In this document: positions 14,401-21,397 of the stretch, one piece after another
Layout of the letters: each line of letters begins with the position of its first letter
Numbering within the stretch: the first letter of the stretch is position 1
Source: a virus
Virus record (IMG/VR): IMGVR_UViG_3300042261_000751
Coordinates: 1-21,707 of that record
Strand: one strand, 5' to 3'
DNA length: 21,707 nt
Translations under genes and position numbers: made by a program
The notes under the pieces: generated by a model
What the model saw: only the letters and a program-made list of their open reading frames with translations
What the model was told of the DNA's origin: nothing
The model's database searches: none

Positions 14401-15458
14401 CCCATCTCCTTGCGCGCCTCGGCCTCGCGCAGGCCGGCGGTGCGGATCGCGGCCGCCGCGTTGCCGGCGAAGCCCGGGTCGGGTTCGACCGGCCGCCCGT
14501 CGATCTTCGGCACCGCGCGGCGCGGCCGGATCCCGTCGCGCTCGGCCTCGACCGTGCCGATCGCGGTGACCGTGCAGCGGCAGTTGTAGCCGTTCGGCGG
14601 CCACCAGGTCTCCCACGTCGGGTCGTCGCGCTTGGCGATAAAGCCGTTCATGGCCGCGTGCTCGGCCCGCACCCGCGCGTCGCCCACGGTGTGGTACTCG
14701 AACAGCGGGAACGCCTCGACCACCTCGGGGGCGTGGTACATCTCGTACCGGCCCGCGTTGTAGGCGGTCTGGATGTTGGTCTCGAACACGGTGCGCGCGT
14801 GGAACGGATTCACGGCGCGGATCCCGCCGGCCTCGGCCGCGGCGTCCAGGCCGTCGCGGAACGCCTTCAGCGTCCACCCCTCGGTCAGCGCCTCGTCCAC
14901 CAGGTCCTGGACGATCGCCACCGCCGCGACCGTCTCTTGCCGCGCAATGGTGAAGGCGCGGCTGCGATACGCCTCGATGATCCGATCGAAGGCCGATCGG
15001 GTCAGCGGGACCTTGCCCTCGAACAGCCGGATCGCATCCTTGGGCGGCAGGGGCTCGACGCCGAGAGCGCCGATCTCGGCGAATGCGGAATGCGGAATGC
15101 GGAATGCGGAATTGGAGAATCGGAGCGCCACACCCTGGCCCGGAAACGCATCATCTACCGGGGCGATCGGGACGCGGGCGGCGCGGGCCTGGCGCGCGAC
15201 CTGGGCGCGGCCGAGCAGATCGCCGGTCACCATCGCGGCCAGCAGCGTCGAGAGCAAGGCGCCGAGCGCCTGCCGATCGACGATCGCGAGCGGATCGCGG
15301 ATCGCGGCCCGGACCTGGGTGAGGTCGCCGGCGCGGCGGACGGCGGCCAGGACGTCGCGGGCCAGGACGTCGATCGCGGCGGCGCCCCGCTCGATCGCCC
15401 CGTCCACCAGGGCGCCGCTCTCTTGCACCATCCGTGTGAGCTCACGCGCGCTAGACAT
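14397..15458 (-). CDS. F: Mu F-like head morphogenesis protein
   Basis: 353 residues from an ATG at 15458 that overlaps the portal stop by eight bases (ATGTCTAG). Residues 219-300 carry the family signature: FHARTVFETNIQTAYNAGRYE, then YHTVGDARVRAEHAAMNG, then WWPPNGYNCRCTVTAI. This is the Mu gp30/SPP1 gp7 family, minor head proteins bound to the portal inside the prohead. The N-terminal 110 residues are helical. Residues about 115-126 (SNSAFRIPHSAF) are the translation of the GGAATGC heptamer array at 15081-15117 and do not look like family sequence, so this is an in-frame insertion between domains. The frame runs further upstream, but that part lies within the nonamer array and has no ribosome binding site. 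Confidence 0.88.
   Translation of the reverse strand: MSSARELTRMVQESGALVDGAIERGAAAIDVLARDVLAAVRRAGDLTQVRAAIRDPLAIVDRQALGALLSTLLAAMVTGDLLGRAQVARQARAARVPIAPVDDAFPGQGVALRFSNSAFRIPHSAFAEIGALGVEPLPPKDAIRLFEGKVPLTRSAFDRIIEAYRSRAFTIARQETVAAVAIVQDLVDEALTEGWTLKAFRDGLDAAAEAGGIRAVNPFHARTVFETNIQTAYNAGRYEMYHAPEVVEAFPLFEYHTVGDARVRAEHAAMNGFIAKRDDPTWETWWPPNGYNCRCTVTAIGTVEAERDGIRPRRAVPKIDGRPVEPDPGFAGNAAAAIRTAGLREAEARKEMG
15081..15117. repeat. GGAATGC heptamer array, in frame inside the Mu F-like gene
   Basis: Tandem GGAATGC units. On the coding strand they read as TTCCGCA-type repeats and encode NSAFRIPHSAF inside the head protein. The same array type occurs at 11885-11965 and 16857-16893. The surrounding coding sequence keeps its frame, so the insert is tolerated in the linker between the N-terminal helical and central domains. 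Confidence 0.85.
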
Positions 15459-16845
15459 CGGACCCCGTCCGACTGGTCTGACGGGTCCGACCCGTCTGAC
15501 CGGTCCGCCGCGCGCGGATCGCCGCGAACAGCTCGGCGTCCGCCGCCTCGAAGGCGCGATCGAACTCGCCGAACGCCGCGTCGCCCCCATCCGCGCCGCC
15601 CGCGGCTCCCAATTCGGCGGCGGCCAGCGCCTGCGACGTGAGCACGTCGTCCTCGCCCGCGGGCTCGGGGATCCCGTACTTGCGCTGGATGTAGCTCTTC
15701 GGGATCGGCGTCCCCATGATCTGGAGCGTCCGGTCGCGAAGGGCCAGCGTCCGGAGATCCTCGGCCCGCTCGAGATTGAAGACGAACTGGGGGTAGTCCG
15801 TGACGAGGAAATTCCAGTCGACCAGCCACGGGATGAGTTGCCCGTTGATCACGTCGGCCAGGCTGGCCGCGTCCCCCTCCAGGATGTCCTGCCGCACGTC
15901 GGCGTGGACGCGGCCCAGGGCATAGGAGCCGGTCCCGTCCCCCTGGCCGGAGGTGAGGGTCTGGCCCAGGACGATCTGGGATTTCTTTTGGTCCAGGTAG
16001 GTCAGGAAATCCCGGTAGGTGTCGATGCTGCCGCGCCGCTGAGCCTCCAGGAACTCGGCCGACATGGTGTCGGGGATGACGACGGCCGTCTCTTGCTGGA
16101 TCGCGTTCAGGGCGGACAGCAGGGCCCGCTTGGCGGAGTCGTCCGACCCGGGCGGGTACTTGCCCACCGGGGTGGGGGCGCCGAATTTCTCGGTGTAGAG
16201 GGCCCAGAACTTGATGGCGTTCCGGCTGAACCAGGCGTACCAGTACAACGCCTGGCAGACGCCGGTGCCGTAGGGATTCTCGTGCTCCCCCTCGAACGAG
16301 TGCACGAGGAACTTGCGCGGCGGGACCGACGTTCCGGCGGACAGGTCGCGATCGGTGAGGAGCCGGAGCTGCCCCTGCGTGCCGAAGACGAAGCGGCGCT
16401 GGTGGCGGGAGCGGATGTCTACGATCCCGATCCGGCCGTCCCGCGTGGGGCCCCACAGGATCTCGCTGACCGCGTAGCCCATGCCGATGGCGTCGGTCAA
16501 CTCGTACAGGTCGCGGGTGAACCCCGGCACGCGCAGCAGGGCCGCGCCGACAAACTCGGCCGCGGCCACGTCGCGGGCGTCGGCGCCGGCCGGGACGATC
16601 TCCCAGTCCAGGCCAACGAGCGCCTTGCGGCGGGTGCGCATGTCGGCGTAGATCTGCGCGTCCTTCCGGATCGTTTCCTTGTAGAGATCGATCCCGAGGC
16701 CGCCGGCCTGGGTGCGCAGGATCGGGTCCGGGTTGAGCTGGGTGGACCCGGTGTAGTATCCCAGCGACCGCGCGAAGCTGTCGTCGCCGACGGCCGCGAC
16801 CTCGACCTGGTGCTCGGGGGCCAGCTTCTCGGCGAAGGTAATCAT
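15451..16845 (-). CDS. DUF935 portal protein (Mu gp29-like)
   Basis: 464 residues. Landmarks of the DUF935 portal family: YKETIRKDAQIYADMRTRRKAL, LDWEIVPA, MGYAVSEILW, then HSFEGEHENPYGTGVCQALYWYAWF and KFWALYTEKFGAPTPVGKYPPG, LVDWNFLVTDYP. Portals form the dodecameric ring through which DNA is packaged and ejected. The start ATG at 16845 overlaps the zinc-ribbon stop (ATGA) with GGAGGG just upstream, immediately next to a GGAATGC array. The last residues (TGQTGRTRQTSRTGSD) are the translation of a nonamer array, a repeat-derived C-terminal tail. Such tails face the clip or crown of the portal and may be tolerated. Confidence 0.92.
   Translation of the reverse strand: MITFAEKLAPEHQVEVAAVGDDSFARSLGYYTGSTQLNPDPILRTQAGGLGIDLYKETIRKDAQIYADMRTRRKALVGLDWEIVPAGADARDVAAAEFVGAALLRVPGFTRDLYELTDAIGMGYAVSEILWGPTRDGRIGIVDIRSRHQRRFVFGTQGQLRLLTDRDLSAGTSVPPRKFLVHSFEGEHENPYGTGVCQALYWYAWFSRNAIKFWALYTEKFGAPTPVGKYPPGSDDSAKRALLSALNAIQQETAVVIPDTMSAEFLEAQRRGSIDTYRDFLTYLDQKKSQIVLGQTLTSGQGDGTGSYALGRVHADVRQDILEGDAASLADVINGQLIPWLVDWNFLVTDYPQFVFNLERAEDLRTLALRDRTLQIMGTPIPKSYIQRKYGIPEPAGEDDVLTSQALAAAELGAAGGADGGDAAFGEFDRAFEAADAELFAAIRARRTGQTGRTRQTSRTGSDV
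15462..15508. repeat. Nonamer GTCYGACNG array encoding the portal C-terminus
   Basis: Five 9-bp units (GTCCGACTG, GTCTGACGG, GTCCGACCC, GTCTGACCG, GTCCGCCGC), with a small palindrome GACGGGT-CCG-ACCCGTC in the middle. On the minus strand they encode about 15 of the last residues of the portal protein, rich in Thr, Gly, Gln, Arg and Ser. It belongs to the same family as the arrays at 10897 and 13027. Confidence 0.8.
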
Positions 16846-17378
16846 CGGGCGCCCTCCGAATGCGGAATGCGGAATGCGGAATGGGGAATGGGGATCCCGG
16901 TGACCATCGAGCCGATCGCGATCATCGCCGCAACCTGGTGGGCCTCGGCGGCCGTCAGGCGGACCCGGGGGCGCGCCTGACGCCGCTGGCGCACAGCCCG
17001 TGCCATGGCCTTGGCGCCGCGCCGCCGCGCCTCGCTATGCCACCAGGCCCGGCAGGCGTCATCGCAGAAGCGGCGCACATGCCCGCGCCCGGAGGTCGGC
17101 AACGGGGCCCCGCACGCCGCACAGACCCCCCCTACAAAGCCGTGCACGGCATTATCTTGCCCCTCCGATGGCCGACCGGCTACCCTGGTAGCCGTCCGCG
17201 CCGCCTCAGATAATCTGGAGCCAGCGGCAAACCAACAACCGACACCGGCAACCCGGCCATCGCAATCCGCTGGACCGTTGTTCATTGTCGGTTGTCCGTT
17301 GTCGGTTGTCAGTTGTTCATTGGCTGCCATCATCGCCGCGCCCCCATGGGCCTCCTGGGCCGTCCGGTCAGAATCCAT
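16842..17378 (-). CDS. Zinc-ribbon protein with repeat-encoded segments
   Basis: 178 residues from an ATG at 17378, which has GGGGAG upstream and overlaps the end of the large terminase by 11 bases. A zinc ribbon is seen at residues 86-109: C86-x2-C89 (CAACG) and C105-x3-C109 (RRFCDDACR), the layout of small FCDDAC-type treble-clef or ribbon fingers. Then comes a basic helix (AMARAVRQRRQARPR) and a small helical part (AEAHQVAAMIAIG). Residues 20-52 (EQLTTDNGQPTMNNG) are the translation of a TTGTCGG-family element, and residues 162-176 (IPHSAFRIPHS) that of a GGAATGC array. So more than a quarter of the protein is repeat-derived. Role unknown; a DNA- or packaging-linked job is suggested only by the neighbours (terminase and portal). 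Confidence 0.65.
   Translation of the reverse strand: MDSDRTAQEAHGGAAMMAANEQLTTDNGQPTMNNGPADCDGRVAGVGCWFAAGSRLSEAARTATRVAGRPSEGQDNAVHGFVGGVCAACGAPLPTSGRGHVRRFCDDACRAWWHSEARRRGAKAMARAVRQRRQARPRVRLTAAEAHQVAAMIAIGSMVTGIPIPHSAFRIPHSEGAR
16857..16893. repeat. GGAATGC heptamer array at the zinc-ribbon C-terminus
   Basis: Tandem GGAATGC units, the last ones decaying to GGAATGG. The array lies within the last codons of the zinc-ribbon gene (encoding IPHSAFRIPHS) and stops directly beside the portal's ribosome binding site. It is in the same orientation as the array at 15081-15117. Confidence 0.85.
17219..17336. repeat. TTGTCGG-type dispersed element, copy 1
   Basis: About 118 bp with one side of CAACCGACA-like units, a core (CGCAATCCGCTGG) and a tandem array of TTGTCGG, TTGTCCG, TTGTCGG, TTGTCAG, then TTGTTCA, ending in TTGGCTG and CATCATCGC. 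The arms are inverted repeats. A second copy at 21398-21503 matches it in core and in boundaries. It lies inside the zinc-ribbon coding region and is translated there. Confidence 0.85.
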
Positions 17379-18903
17379 CAGACGCTCCCCGGCCGGATCC
17401 GGCCCCGGCCGGCACCCTCGCCCCTCGCACCTTGAACGCGGCATCCGTCATCCCCGCCCCGGCGCCGACCGCCTCGTAGGCGCCGGCAGCCACGCGGCGC
17501 TGGCCGGAGGCCTGGTGCTCGATCACCGCCCCCAGGGTGCTGGCCGCCTGGCAGGCGAGGGCTAGGGCCCAGAAGTGGTCCGCGTGGCCCGTCGCCTCGG
17601 ACCGCTCGGCGTCGAAGCGGAAGTGGCCGGTGGTGGTGGGGATACGCTTGATGCTGTGCAGGCTGGCCCGGATCGCGGGCACGGCCGGGATCCTGACCTG
17701 CCGGTCCTCGATCGTCTGGCGCAGGCGGCCGGCGAGCGCCTCCTTATTGGCCTGGCTGAAGTCCACCCCCTCGACGCGCCAAGCGCCGAAACGGTCTGCC
17801 GCGGCCTCGGCCAGGTTCAGGCCCAGACCGGATCGATCGATGCACGCGCGGCGCACGCCTCCCGATCCCAAGACCGCGAACAGCACGGCGTGCTGGACGG
17901 CGAACGGGGTATTGCGCATGGCGAGCGTGGCGACCGACACGAGCGTGGGCGTCTCGCGGCGGAGCAGCCAGAGAACCGAGAGGTCGCGCCGCCGGGCAAT
18001 GTCGAGGCCGAGATACCCCGTCTCGTCCGCGGCGATCCAGCCGCCGATGGCCTCCGCGGCGGCGCGGTCGATGGCCTCGGGATTGCCCCGGTCCGCCCGG
18101 TAGGCGGCCTCCGCCGCGGCCAGGGATGCCGCCAGCGGGGCGGGGACGATTGGCAGCTCGGGATCCTCGACGGCCGCGAGCTGGTCGAACGTCAGCCATG
18201 CGGCGGCCTCGTCGAGGAACTCGCACAGGTACTCTTGCTGCCAGGCCTCCTCGTCACCCAAGGCCTCTTTCAGCTGCACGGGGGTTGTCGCGTTGCCCTG
18301 GTCGTCCCGCAGGACCAGGCCCCCGGCCACGGCGTCGTAGATCGTCACCCGGCGACACGAGTAGGCCGCATTCCCTGCGGCCTGCTTCGCGGCCCAATCG
18401 GTCCACAGATCGTAAGCCTTGTTGGTCTTGCCCTGCGGCGTGGTGCAAATGGTCAGGCGATAGCCGCGGGTGATCGTGGGGAAGAGCGCCGTCCAGATCG
18501 CGCGGCTGTCGCGGTGGAAGGCGAACTCGTCCAGCAGCACGTTGGCCGAATGCCCGCGCGCCGTGGCGGGGTTCGCGGGGAGCCCGGTGATCTTGGCCCC
18601 GGGAAGCTGGAGCACGTGCGAGGTGAAGCGGCCCTCGTCCACCGCGTACTCCTCGGTCAGGACCGACACCGCCGCGCCGATCGCGCGGGCATGGGTCGCG
18701 CCCTTCTCGATCAGCTCCTTCGACTGGCGCTCGCCGGCCGACAGCCAGACCCAGTTCTGCCGACGCTCGATTGCGTTCAACACGCCGTCCAGCGACTCGC
18801 CGAAACTCTTGCCGGTCTGCCGCGCCTGGAGGCGGAAGCGGAACCGGGCGCGGTCCCCGATCCCGGCGCGCTGGTACTCGGTCAGCGGGACGATCGTCTG
18901 CAT
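17368..18903 (-). CDS. Terminase large subunit (Mu gp28-like)
   Basis: 511 residues; the packaging motor and headful nuclease, acting at the portal. ATPase: Walker A-like RQTGKS at residues 28-33 (LQARQTGKSF), Walker B VLLDEF with D125 and E126, and motif III TICTTPQG at 151-158. Nuclease (RNase H fold): GLDIARRRD (D301), ACIDRSGLG (D356) and GHADHFWA (D442). All key residues are present. The C-terminus (about 470-511) is Gly/Ala/Arg-rich and low in order. The ATG at 18903 is three bases after the small-terminase stop; the ribosome binding site is weak (AGGG), so coupling is probable. Matches Mu gp28 in order and length. Confidence 0.93.
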   Translation of the reverse strand: MQTIVPLTEYQRAGIGDRARFRFRLQARQTGKSFGESLDGVLNAIERRQNWVWLSAGERQSKELIEKGATHARAIGAAVSVLTEEYAVDEGRFTSHVLQLPGAKITGLPANPATARGHSANVLLDEFAFHRDSRAIWTALFPTITRGYRLTICTTPQGKTNKAYDLWTDWAAKQAAGNAAYSCRRVTIYDAVAGGLVLRDDQGNATTPVQLKEALGDEEAWQQEYLCEFLDEAAAWLTFDQLAAVEDPELPIVPAPLAASLAAAEAAYRADRGNPEAIDRAAAEAIGGWIAADETGYLGLDIARRRDLSVLWLLRRETPTLVSVATLAMRNTPFAVQHAVLFAVLGSGGVRRACIDRSGLGLNLAEAAADRFGAWRVEGVDFSQANKEALAGRLRQTIEDRQVRIPAVPAIRASLHSIKRIPTTTGHFRFDAERSEATGHADHFWALALACQAASTLGAVIEHQASGQRRVAAGAYEAVGAGAGMTDAAFKVRGARVPAGAGSGRGASDGF

Positions 18904-18906
18904 AGA

Positions 18907-19551
18907 TCAGCCCTGCGCTTCGGGCGCCAGCCCGTACATGGCCCGGATCCGGCTGGCCACATCGGCCGGCAAGGCGCCGGCGGCGGCCAGATCCTCAACC
19001 TGCTTGTCCGCGGCGCGCAGCCGCGTCTCCATCGCCGCCAGCTTGCGCTCGAGCAGCTCCACGCGCTTGCGGTCTAGGGCGACCTGGGCGGCGCGGATCT
19101 CGTTGCGGTCGTGCGCGATGCCGAGGCGCACCACCTCGGCCGGATCCTCGGCCCCGATCTTGGTCAGCGCCAGCAGCCGCTGCTGCTGCAGGAGCTGCTT
19201 CGCGGCCGCCACCAGGTCGGGGCTCTTGTCGCCGTCCTGGAGGAGCCGGCCGACGATCGCCTCGGCCTCCTCGCGCGCCTGGTCCTCGATCCGCAGCGTG
19301 CTGGCCCAATAGGCGTAGTAGCGGGAGAGCCCGCTGTCGTGCCACTGAATCCCGTACTGCGTCGCCAGCGCGGCGAGGACCTCGGCCCAGGTGCGGCCGG
19401 CGCCGAGGCGCTTTTGCGCGAACTCGGCGTGCAGGAAATCCAGCGCCTCGCGCGGGGCGCCCCGGAGCCCCTCGAATGTGCGCGTGTTGTCCGCCCGCGG
19501 CCTACCCACGGCGTCCCCCGTCTCGGCGCTCGGCTCTCGGCGCATGACCAC
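18907..19551 (-). CDS. Terminase small subunit, DUF3486 (Mu gp27-like)
   Basis: 214 residues by the GTG at 19551 (or ATG at 19545). It sits straight before the large terminase and is DUF3486-like: a helix-turn-helix-like N-terminus (RTWAEVLAALATQYGIQWHDSGLSRYYAYW) and long helices (RAAQVALDRKRVELLERKLAAME) ending RIRAMYGLAPEA. It would recognise the packaging site on phage DNA. The start is doubtful: neither GTG nor ATG has a good Shine-Dalgarno sequence, and the N-terminal 20 residues are unlike the family. A GTG at about 19510 with GGGGGA upstream is an alternative. A 21-codon leader frame begins at 19567 in TGATG overlap with the preceding gene and could couple translation. Confidence 0.8.
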   Translation of the reverse strand: MVMRREPSAETGDAVGRPRADNTRTFEGLRGAPREALDFLHAEFAQKRLGAGRTWAEVLAALATQYGIQWHDSGLSRYYAYWASTLRIEDQAREEAEAIVGRLLQDGDKSPDLVAAAKQLLQQQRLLALTKIGAEDPAEVVRLGIAHDRNEIRAAQVALDRKRVELLERKLAAMETRLRAADKQVEDLAAAGALPADVASRIRAMYGLAPEAQG

Positions 19552-19566
19552 GGAAGAAGGCGTCCA

Positions 19567-19902
19567 TCAGCGCACCTCGATCCCGCGATCGTTCTTCGTG
19601 CCCTCGAGGATCGCCAGGCCGTCGTGCGTTACGCGCCAGAACAGCAGCGTCGGACCCTTGGGCCCGGCGGGCTGGACGGTCTTGTAGGTCACGCATCCGA
19701 CGTCCTTCAGATAGGTCAGGACCGAGCCGGAGAGCTGGCTGCGCAGCATCGGATGGCCCAGACGCGCGAGCCAGGTAAGGAGGAGGGATTCCTCCATGTA
19801 GACCCCCAGGCTCTCCTCGTCCGGCGAGCGCTCCCGGTCCAGGTGCGCCTTCAGGATCTCGAGGGCCTTGCCTCGCGCGATCGCCAGCTCAACGGGATCC
19901 AT
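19567..19902 (-). CDS. Small winged-helix-like phage protein
   Basis: 111 residues (MDPVELAIARGKALEILKAH). Residues 28-100 look like a winged-helix domain: ESLLLTWLARLGHPMLRSQLSGSVLTYLKDVGCV and the wing TLLFWRVTHDGLAIL. Small proteins of this kind lie between the DUF2730 and DUF3486 genes in Mu-like prophages (the VpaChn25_0724 type, recalled from the family name). It may help terminase or bind DNA; function is not established. The ATG at 19902 has GGAGGGGGGAG upstream, an excellent site, and overlaps the preceding gene by 14 bases. Confidence 0.7.
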   Translation of the reverse strand: MDPVELAIARGKALEILKAHLDRERSPDEESLGVYMEESLLLTWLARLGHPMLRSQLSGSVLTYLKDVGCVTYKTVQPAGPKGPTLLFWRVTHDGLAILEGTKNDRGIEVR

Positions 19903-20170
19903 GCTCCCCCCTCCGTTCCAATGCCTCGATCTTCCCGATGATCAACTGCTGCCCAACTAGGACCTCGTCTAGCTTCCGGTCGTCTTGGCTGGTGTGGGTC
20001 TGGATCGCCTCGGCCATTTTCGCCATCGATACCGCCTGCGCCTGCTGCGCGGCGATAAACTGCGCGATGCACTCGGGCGGCCGGGACAGCAGCCGGTAGA
20101 TGCCGAGCAGGATGATCAGCCCCGGCCCCCAGGCCACCGCCCACTTGGCGACGTCGGCCCATTCGTTCAT
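19889..20170 (-). CDS. DUF2730-type membrane / coiled-coil protein (Mu gp25-like)
   Basis: 93 residues. A short N-terminal region, one membrane helix at about 11-30 (AVAWGPGLIILLGIYRLL), then helical Gln/Ala-rich sequence up to residue 90 (AQQAQAVSMAKMAEAIQ ... LVGQQLIIGKIEALERR) that may be coiled coil. Mu-like phages encode this DUF2730 type between the lysis genes and the terminase. An alternative is an Rz-like spanin, which also has an N-terminal anchor and a coiled coil, but there is no second outer-membrane partner visible. There is no strong Shine-Dalgarno before the ATG at 20170. Gap of 46 bases after the holin stop. Confidence 0.7.
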   Translation of the reverse strand: MNEWADVAKWAVAWGPGLIILLGIYRLLSRPPECIAQFIAAQQAQAVSMAKMAEAIQTHTSQDDRKLDEVLVGQQLIIGKIEALERRGEHGSR

Positions 20171-20216
20171 CGATCGGCCCGGCGGACGACCGTCAGCAGG
20201 GCCGCCGCGCGCGCGG

Positions 20217-20627
20217 TCACTTGCCGCGCCCCATGGCCACCCACATCCGTTGTCCGAACAGGAACGAGAAGACCGGCATCATCATCCCCTCGTTGTAGGC
20301 CCGGACGAACTCGCGGATCGGCTCGGGCACCGACAGGAACACCACGCACAGCGTGCCGACCACGCCCCCCAGGATGATCAGCCCCGCGGCCACGTAGCGG
20401 AACGCCGCCCGCAGGTCCGCCACCCACCGACTGATTTCGCCGGTCGGCCGGTCCAGCTCGGCGATCGCCTTGAGGCGATCGGTCTCGGCCGCCATGAGCT
20501 GGATCGCCTCTTGGACGTTCGCCGGATTCGCCCCGGCCCCGCCGGTGATCCGACTGAAGACCGCGCGGACCCCGTCCGCCAGCACCGGCACGAACGCCGG
20601 AATCAGCGCCAGCAATGCGGCCGGCAT
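20217..20627 (-). CDS. Holin with three membrane segments (3TM type)
   Basis: 136 residues from an ATG at 20627 that shares one base with the endolysin stop (TGATG). The frame continues upstream but without support. First hydrophobic segment MPAALLALIPAFVPVLADG, then an amphipathic region (VQEAIQLMAAETDRLKAIAELDRP), the family-typical ISRWVADLRAAFRYVAAG, a membrane segment GLIILGGVVGTLCVVFLSV, and a last hydrophobic part PVFSFLFGQRMW. This matches the 3TM holin family also found in gene-transfer agents and Mu-like phages. It would open the inner membrane to let the endolysin out. The neighbouring endolysin supports it. Confidence 0.82.
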   Translation of the reverse strand: MPAALLALIPAFVPVLADGVRAVFSRITGGAGANPANVQEAIQLMAAETDRLKAIAELDRPTGEISRWVADLRAAFRYVAAGLIILGGVVGTLCVVFLSVPEPIREFVRAYNEGMMMPVFSFLFGQRMWVAMGRGK

Positions 20628-21022
20628 CACGCCCCATCCTTTCTCGTCGAGGCGCGCCAGTCGCGCCACTCGAAATGTGGGCGGTCGATCGGCGTCAGGA
20701 ACCGCCCGCCCCACTGCAGGCCCAGCGCCAGGCCGATCGCTCCGAGCTCGTCCCAGGCCCCCGGCCGCGGTTCCTCGTACAGGGTCTCGGCGAACGCGAC
20801 GTCGAACGCCAGACCGGCGTTGTGGGGGGACTCGCCGGGGCGGGCGTTGGTCACGATCCGCCCCGGCACACTGCGGCCTTGGTCATAGAGGTCTTGCTGC
20901 TCGTCGCGCGTGCGGAATGTGGTGGTGAGAACAAGGGGCAGGCCGGCGGCCTTCGCCGCCGCAAGCAGCGCGGCGCACAGGGGCCGGATCCGGGGATCGA
21001 GATCCTCAAGGCGTCGGCTCAT
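20627..21022 (-). CDS. Endolysin, M15 family metallopeptidase (L-alanyl-D-glutamate peptidase type)
   Basis: 131 residues. The zinc and catalytic residues are all there: SPHNAGLAFD gives H67 and D74, and DRPHFEW gives D113 and H116, with the seven- and three-residue spacings known from Ply500-type M15C enzymes. FRTRDEQQDLYDQG (residues 36-49) is the typical start of the domain. No signal peptide, so it needs the holin for export. It would cut peptidoglycan stem peptides at lysis. The domain fills the protein, with no cell-wall-binding module. It begins at 21022, about 50 bases downstream of a promoter-like sequence. Ribosome binding site moderate (GGAG, 14 bases). Confidence 0.9.
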   Translation of the reverse strand: MSRRLEDLDPRIRPLCAALLAAAKAAGLPLVLTTTFRTRDEQQDLYDQGRSVPGRIVTNARPGESPHNAGLAFDVAFAETLYEEPRPGAWDELGAIGLALGLQWGGRFLTPIDRPHFEWRDWRASTRKDGA

Positions 21023-21076
21023 GGCGTCCCGTTCTCCATTAGCGCCGCTGATATCGTGGCGTGCGTAGGATAAGGT

Positions 21077-21105
21077 ATCATAATACCGACGTTCCGGCGC
21101 CGCAA
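21077..21105 (-). promoter_or_regulatory. Candidate sigma-70-type promoter for the lysis/late genes
   Basis: TTGCGG (21105-21100) and TATGAT (21082-21077) with exactly 17 bases between them, in one of the few AT-rich patches of the window. The -10 lies inside GGTAT-CATA-ATACC (21074-21087), a 5-bp inverted repeat that could also be an operator. The start would be near 21070, about 48 bases before the endolysin ATG. The -35 overlaps the end of the upstream gene. This is based on sequence pattern only. Confidence 0.4.
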
Positions 21106-21374
21106 GCGGTTTTCCCTTGACACCCCACCCACGCCGTGTCGTCCAGCCGCCGGATCCCGTCCACCAGGGCGCCGATCCGCGCCACCGCCTGCTCGGCCGC
21201 CTGCAGCGTGGGGTCGATCCGGATCGTCCCCGGCATCTCCATCTGCAGCCGCAGGTGGAGCGGGGCGACGATGTTGTTCAGCTCGTGCTCGGCCCACAGC
21301 CGCACGCGGTGCAGATCCGCCGGCGCCAGCGCCGCCAAGTCCAGATCGTCCAAGGTCGGGACGCGCGTCGTCAT
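21078..21374 (-). CDS. Small unknown protein, 98 residues
   Basis: MTTRVPTLDDLDLAALAP at an ATG with GGGGAG upstream. Helical segments (LHRVRLWAEHELNNIVAPLHLRLQ; LQAAEQAVARIGALVDGIRRL) suggest a small alpha-helical protein; two cysteines near the end (VGCQGKTACG). I do not recognise it. The frame also stays open up to an ATG at 21500 that overlaps the preceding gene as ATGA, but residues added by that start are the translation of a TTGTCGG-type element (KPTTDNGTM ... PVSVVGL), so the later start with its own ribosome binding site is preferred. It precedes the lysis genes. Confidence 0.65.
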   Translation of the reverse strand: MTTRVPTLDDLDLAALAPADLHRVRLWAEHELNNIVAPLHLRLQMEMPGTIRIDPTLQAAEQAVARIGALVDGIRRLDDTAWVGCQGKTACGAGTSVL

Positions 21375-21397
21375 CGTTGTCTCCCCGCAAAGCCTAG

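Noticed and set aside
14773-16980. Plus-strand frame of 735 codons opposite the portal and Mu F-like genes
   Set aside because: It is antisense to two clearly conserved proteins; long antisense frames are common in such GC-rich DNA and its composition has no recognisable domains.
17575-19077. Plus-strand frame of 500 codons opposite the large terminase
   Set aside because: Antisense to the terminase with all its motifs on the minus strand; no start signal or family resemblance.
20167-20637. 156-codon minus-strand frame overlapping the holin
   Set aside because: Out of frame with the holin and Arg/Gly-rich; no start signal. Its last 17 codons fill the gap after the holin, but are too short to support as a gene.
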